A DNA stretch of 7,756 nt. Origin: Balneolaceae bacterium. GTDB lineage: Bacteria > Bacteroidota > Rhodothermia > Balneolales > Balneolaceae. Positions 5,922 through 7,756 of the stretch are shown here, in pieces. The position numbers were made by a program, and so were the translations under genes. The stretch is taken from the NCBI GenBank assembly GCA_007127395.1, contig SKZL01000279.1:1-7756 (forward strand), given 5' to 3'. The first letter of the stretch is position 1. The number at the start of each line of letters is the position of its first letter. The notes below the pieces were generated by a model that was not told where the DNA came from, did no database searches, and worked only from the letters and a program-made list of their open reading frames with translations.

Positions 5922-6728
5922 ATGTATCGCACAATTGTCGTTTTAATATCTATCCTATTAATCTTACCGGTATTAGAAAACCGGTTCTCCCTGAATCAGA
6001 TGCTGGCAACATCACTGTTATCAAGCCAGACTGATTTTCTTCATCCGACTGATGAAGACTCACTATCCTGGGAACGACCCCGCTTTACTGAACGGCTACA
6101 CGAACGGGAATATCTTGTTCAGGTTGGTGTTATCGGACAGGGTATAACAGACCCCGGTGTCATTGAAGCGATGTTACAGGTGCCCAGGCATAAATTCATA
6201 CCTGCAGAGTATCAAAGGGAAGCCTATCAAAACAGGCCACTGCCAATTGGCTATGATCAAACCATTTCTCAACCCTATATCGTAGCCCTGATGGCTGAAA
6301 TGCTGGAGATCAAACCGAGTGACAAAGTGCTTGAAATAGGTACAGGAAGCGGATATCACGCTGCTGTCTTATCGGAGTTGACACCATATGTATATACCAT
6401 CGAAATTGTTGAACCACTTGGTATCCGTGCCGCTGAACTCTATGATGAACTAGGTTATTCAACCATCCGGACGAAAATCGGTGACGGATATCTTGGATGG
6501 GAAGAGCATGCGCCGTTTGATAAAATTATTGTCACAGCTGCCGCTGATGATGTACCGCAGCCACTCATCGATCAGCTGAATCCGGGTGGCATTATAGCTA
6601 TTCCCGTCGGGTCTCAGGATCAGACTCAGGTACTCACCAGATTAATTAAAGATGAGAGTGGGAATCTTAGAACTGAGCGAGTACTACCGGTCAGGTTTGT
6701 GCCTTTAACCCGGAGTGATCCGGATTGA
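5922..6728 (+). CDS. pcm: Protein-L-isoaspartate O-methyltransferase with hydrophobic N-terminal segment
   Basis: A 268-residue protein whose residues from about 54 to the end match the PCMT family, which uses S-adenosylmethionine to methylate isoaspartyl residues in damaged proteins and so starts their repair. Landmarks: GITDPGVIEAMLQVPRHKF (74-92), the substrate-site motif IGYDQTISQPYIVALM (109-124), SAM-binding motif I VLEIGTGSGY (136-145), a later acidic strand (TIEIVEP), GDGYLGW, and VPLT near the C-terminus. The usual cytoplasmic enzyme has about 205-235 residues; the extra length is an N-terminal extension. Residues 4-18 are continuously hydrophobic (TIVVLISILLILPVL) after R3, like a signal anchor or signal peptide, then comes a polar linker. 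No lipobox cysteine is present. The start is ATG 5922, with no clear ribosome-binding site; the next in-frame ATG is at codon 27, so a shorter cytoplasmic form is possible. The domain call is secure, the export inferred. Confidence 0.92.
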   Translation: MYRTIVVLISILLILPVLENRFSLNQMLATSLLSSQTDFLHPTDEDSLSWERPRFTERLHEREYLVQVGVIGQGITDPGVIEAMLQVPRHKFIPAEYQREAYQNRPLPIGYDQTISQPYIVALMAEMLEIKPSDKVLEIGTGSGYHAAVLSELTPYVYTIEIVEPLGIRAAELYDELGYSTIRTKIGDGYLGWEEHAPFDKIIVTAAADDVPQPLIDQLNPGGIIAIPVGSQDQTQVLTRLIKDESGNLRTERVLPVRFVPLTRSDPD

Positions 6729-6805
6729 ATACCGGACTTCCAACCGCCAGCTCGCTAAGGTTGAGGGCCGTAAAGGAAAGCCATCTTACTTAAGCTATAC
6801 TCAAT
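6729..6805. other. Convergent intergenic spacer with no clear terminator
   Basis: This 77-bp gap separates two converging genes, where a shared terminator would be expected. The best dyad I see is CAACC (6741-6745) with GGTTG (6759-6763), a 5-bp stem with a 13-base loop and no T run on either side. Termination here may be Rho-dependent or use a structure I cannot judge by eye. Confidence 0.4.
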
Positions 6806-7756
6806 TTATTTGATGAGTGTCAGTTTCCGGGTGTAAACACCATCCATCGTAATCAGCCGGGCAAAATAGATACCACTGCTCAAATTGGATGCATCCCAAA
6901 CCTGAGTATGGCTTCCGGCCTGGAGTGATTCATTCACCAGCAGTGCAACTCTCCTACCAATCATGTCATACACCTCGAGTCTAACCTGGCCCGGAACAGG
7001 CATATCGAAGGCAATTGTTGTAGTCGGGTTGAACGGATTTGGATAGTTTTGGTGCAGTGTGAACTCGCGTTCAATACCGATAGCATCCGCTTCCGGGCGT
7101 ATGATCAGGGTAAAGTTTACATGAGCTTTTGGCGTTTTGGTGGTTACTTTACCGGTAGAATTTGTCCTCTCTACATTTTTCCCATCCATATGAGCCATTG
7201 ATATTCTTATTGAGTCGCCCTCAATGACCGGTATTTTCTCACCTGTAATTTCATTAATCAACTCTATAACCCATTCAGATGGCACATTTTTAAATGGTTT
7301 AATCTTTAACCAGATATCATCTGTCACAGCATTGCCATTGTCATAGGCATTAATTTCAAGTGGAATTTCAAGTGGCCGCCCAAATCGACCGGGCAGATTA
7401 TTCACAGCAATGCGTTCCGTTTTATCAACTCGTGAATAGAATTCCAGGTAATCTTTGACATCCATTGGCGGTAATAGTCGGTGTGCATCCCTGCGATCCA
7501 TACCCAGTCTACCATCTTCAGTAAATGAAAAGTGTGCTGTTGAATGTAAATGCTCAGAGTGATAAGCCGTAATACTAATAGATGCTTCTTCTCTTCCGGA
7601 GGAAGCCTTTGCTTTTCCGACATAACCGGCACCGGCCTCAATGGTTTTGGCATCCCGGCTCACGATCAGTTCCGGTAGTTCATCGTTTGCTTTCACCCAA
7701 AATCCTTGAAACGGCGCAATAATGCCATCCGTTACATCTCCCACCGTACTGTTCCA
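6806..7756 (-). CDS. T9SS-secreted protein, C-terminal part with type A sorting domain (5' end outside window)
   Basis: The reverse-strand frame is open from the right edge (first visible codons W-N-S-T-V-G) to TAA at 6808-6806, giving 316 visible residues. A GTG at 7744 is in frame but is not a believable start, because family-like sequence continues upstream of it. Residues from about 232 to the end (FTLHQNYPNPFNP... to KLTLIK) form a T9SS type A C-terminal sorting domain: a β-sandwich with the NYPNPFNP opening, a VYDMIGRRV strand and an SSGIYFARL strand before the final basic strand. The domain directs export across the outer membrane and is then cleaved. Before it lies a second β-rich region (KDYLEFYSR... 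AVNNLPG... IPLEI... SEWVIELINEITGE) resembling the module that often precedes the sorting domain in Bacteroidota secreted proteins. No catalytic domain is visible, so the function is unknown. It converges on pcm with a 77-bp gap. Confidence 0.9.
   Translation of the reverse strand, partial: WNSTVGDVTDGIIAPFQGFWVKANDELPELIVSRDAKTIEAGAGYVGKAKASSGREEASISITAYHSEHLHSTAHFSFTEDGRLGMDRRDAHRLLPPMDVKDYLEFYSRVDKTERIAVNNLPGRFGRPLEIPLEINAYDNGNAVTDDIWLKIKPFKNVPSEWVIELINEITGEKIPVIEGDSIRISMAHMDGKNVERTNSTGKVTTKTPKAHVNFTLIIRPEADAIGIEREFTLHQNYPNPFNPTTTIAFDMPVPGQVRLEVYDMIGRRVALLVNESLQAGSHTQVWDASNLSSGIYFARLITMDGVYTRKLTLIK

Noticed and set aside
6718..6738. TCCGG...CCGGA dyad at the end of pcm as a terminator
   Set aside because: The stem is only 5 bp, overlaps the stop codon and has no T tract.
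7402..7653. Minus-strand ORF inside the T9SS-protein gene in another frame
   Set aside because: It overlaps a supported coding frame and has no domain features.

Overview
The window looks like chromosomal DNA from a member of the Bacteroidota/Rhodothermota/Balneolota side of the tree, most likely a Balneolaceae-like marine or halophilic bacterium. The strongest clue is the last gene, which ends in a type IX secretion system (T9SS) type A sorting domain with the NYPNPFNP motif typical of those groups. Moderate G+C by eye, mostly weak or absent Shine-Dalgarno sequences, and a sodium:solute symporter with an FYRRVRPGGPGW motif fit the same picture. The phylum-level call is inference from protein style, not a database match.

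Layout. Bases 1-45 (minus strand) hold the first 15 codons of what looks like a DtxR/MntR-family metal-dependent repressor running off the left edge. It is divergent from a ZIP (GufA-like) metal transporter at 147-983. The 101-bp intergenic region holds a perfect 14-bp palindrome and other inverted repeats, so the pair reads as a small metal-homeostasis unit. Five GGCAGAR heptamers follow the ZIP stop codon directly. Next come a long sodium:solute symporter (1131-3008), a spacer with two hairpins (3009-3220), a DUF72/YecE-family protein ending in QLGLF (3221-4087), peptide chain release factor 3 (prfC, best start 4168, to 5784), and a protein-L-isoaspartate O-methyltransferase with a hydrophobic N-terminus (5922-6728). 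Converging on these, on the minus strand, is the C-terminal part of a T9SS-secreted protein (6806-7756, 5' end outside the window).

How the genes relate. Apart from the repressor/ZIP pair, the genes look like ordinary chromosomal neighbours: solute uptake, translation termination, protein repair and a secreted protein. The plus-strand genes from 1131 to 6728 are co-directional, but gaps of 80-212 bp, some with hairpins, suggest several transcription units rather than one operon. I see no mobile element, CRISPR array, tRNA or rRNA. I do not see a clearly new system. The points most worth a second look are the Glu-to-Asn change in transmembrane segment 6 of the ZIP transporter, the divergent repressor with its palindrome, the clamp-binding-like C-terminus of the DUF72 protein, the apparently membrane-targeted isoaspartyl methyltransferase, and the heptamer repeat.
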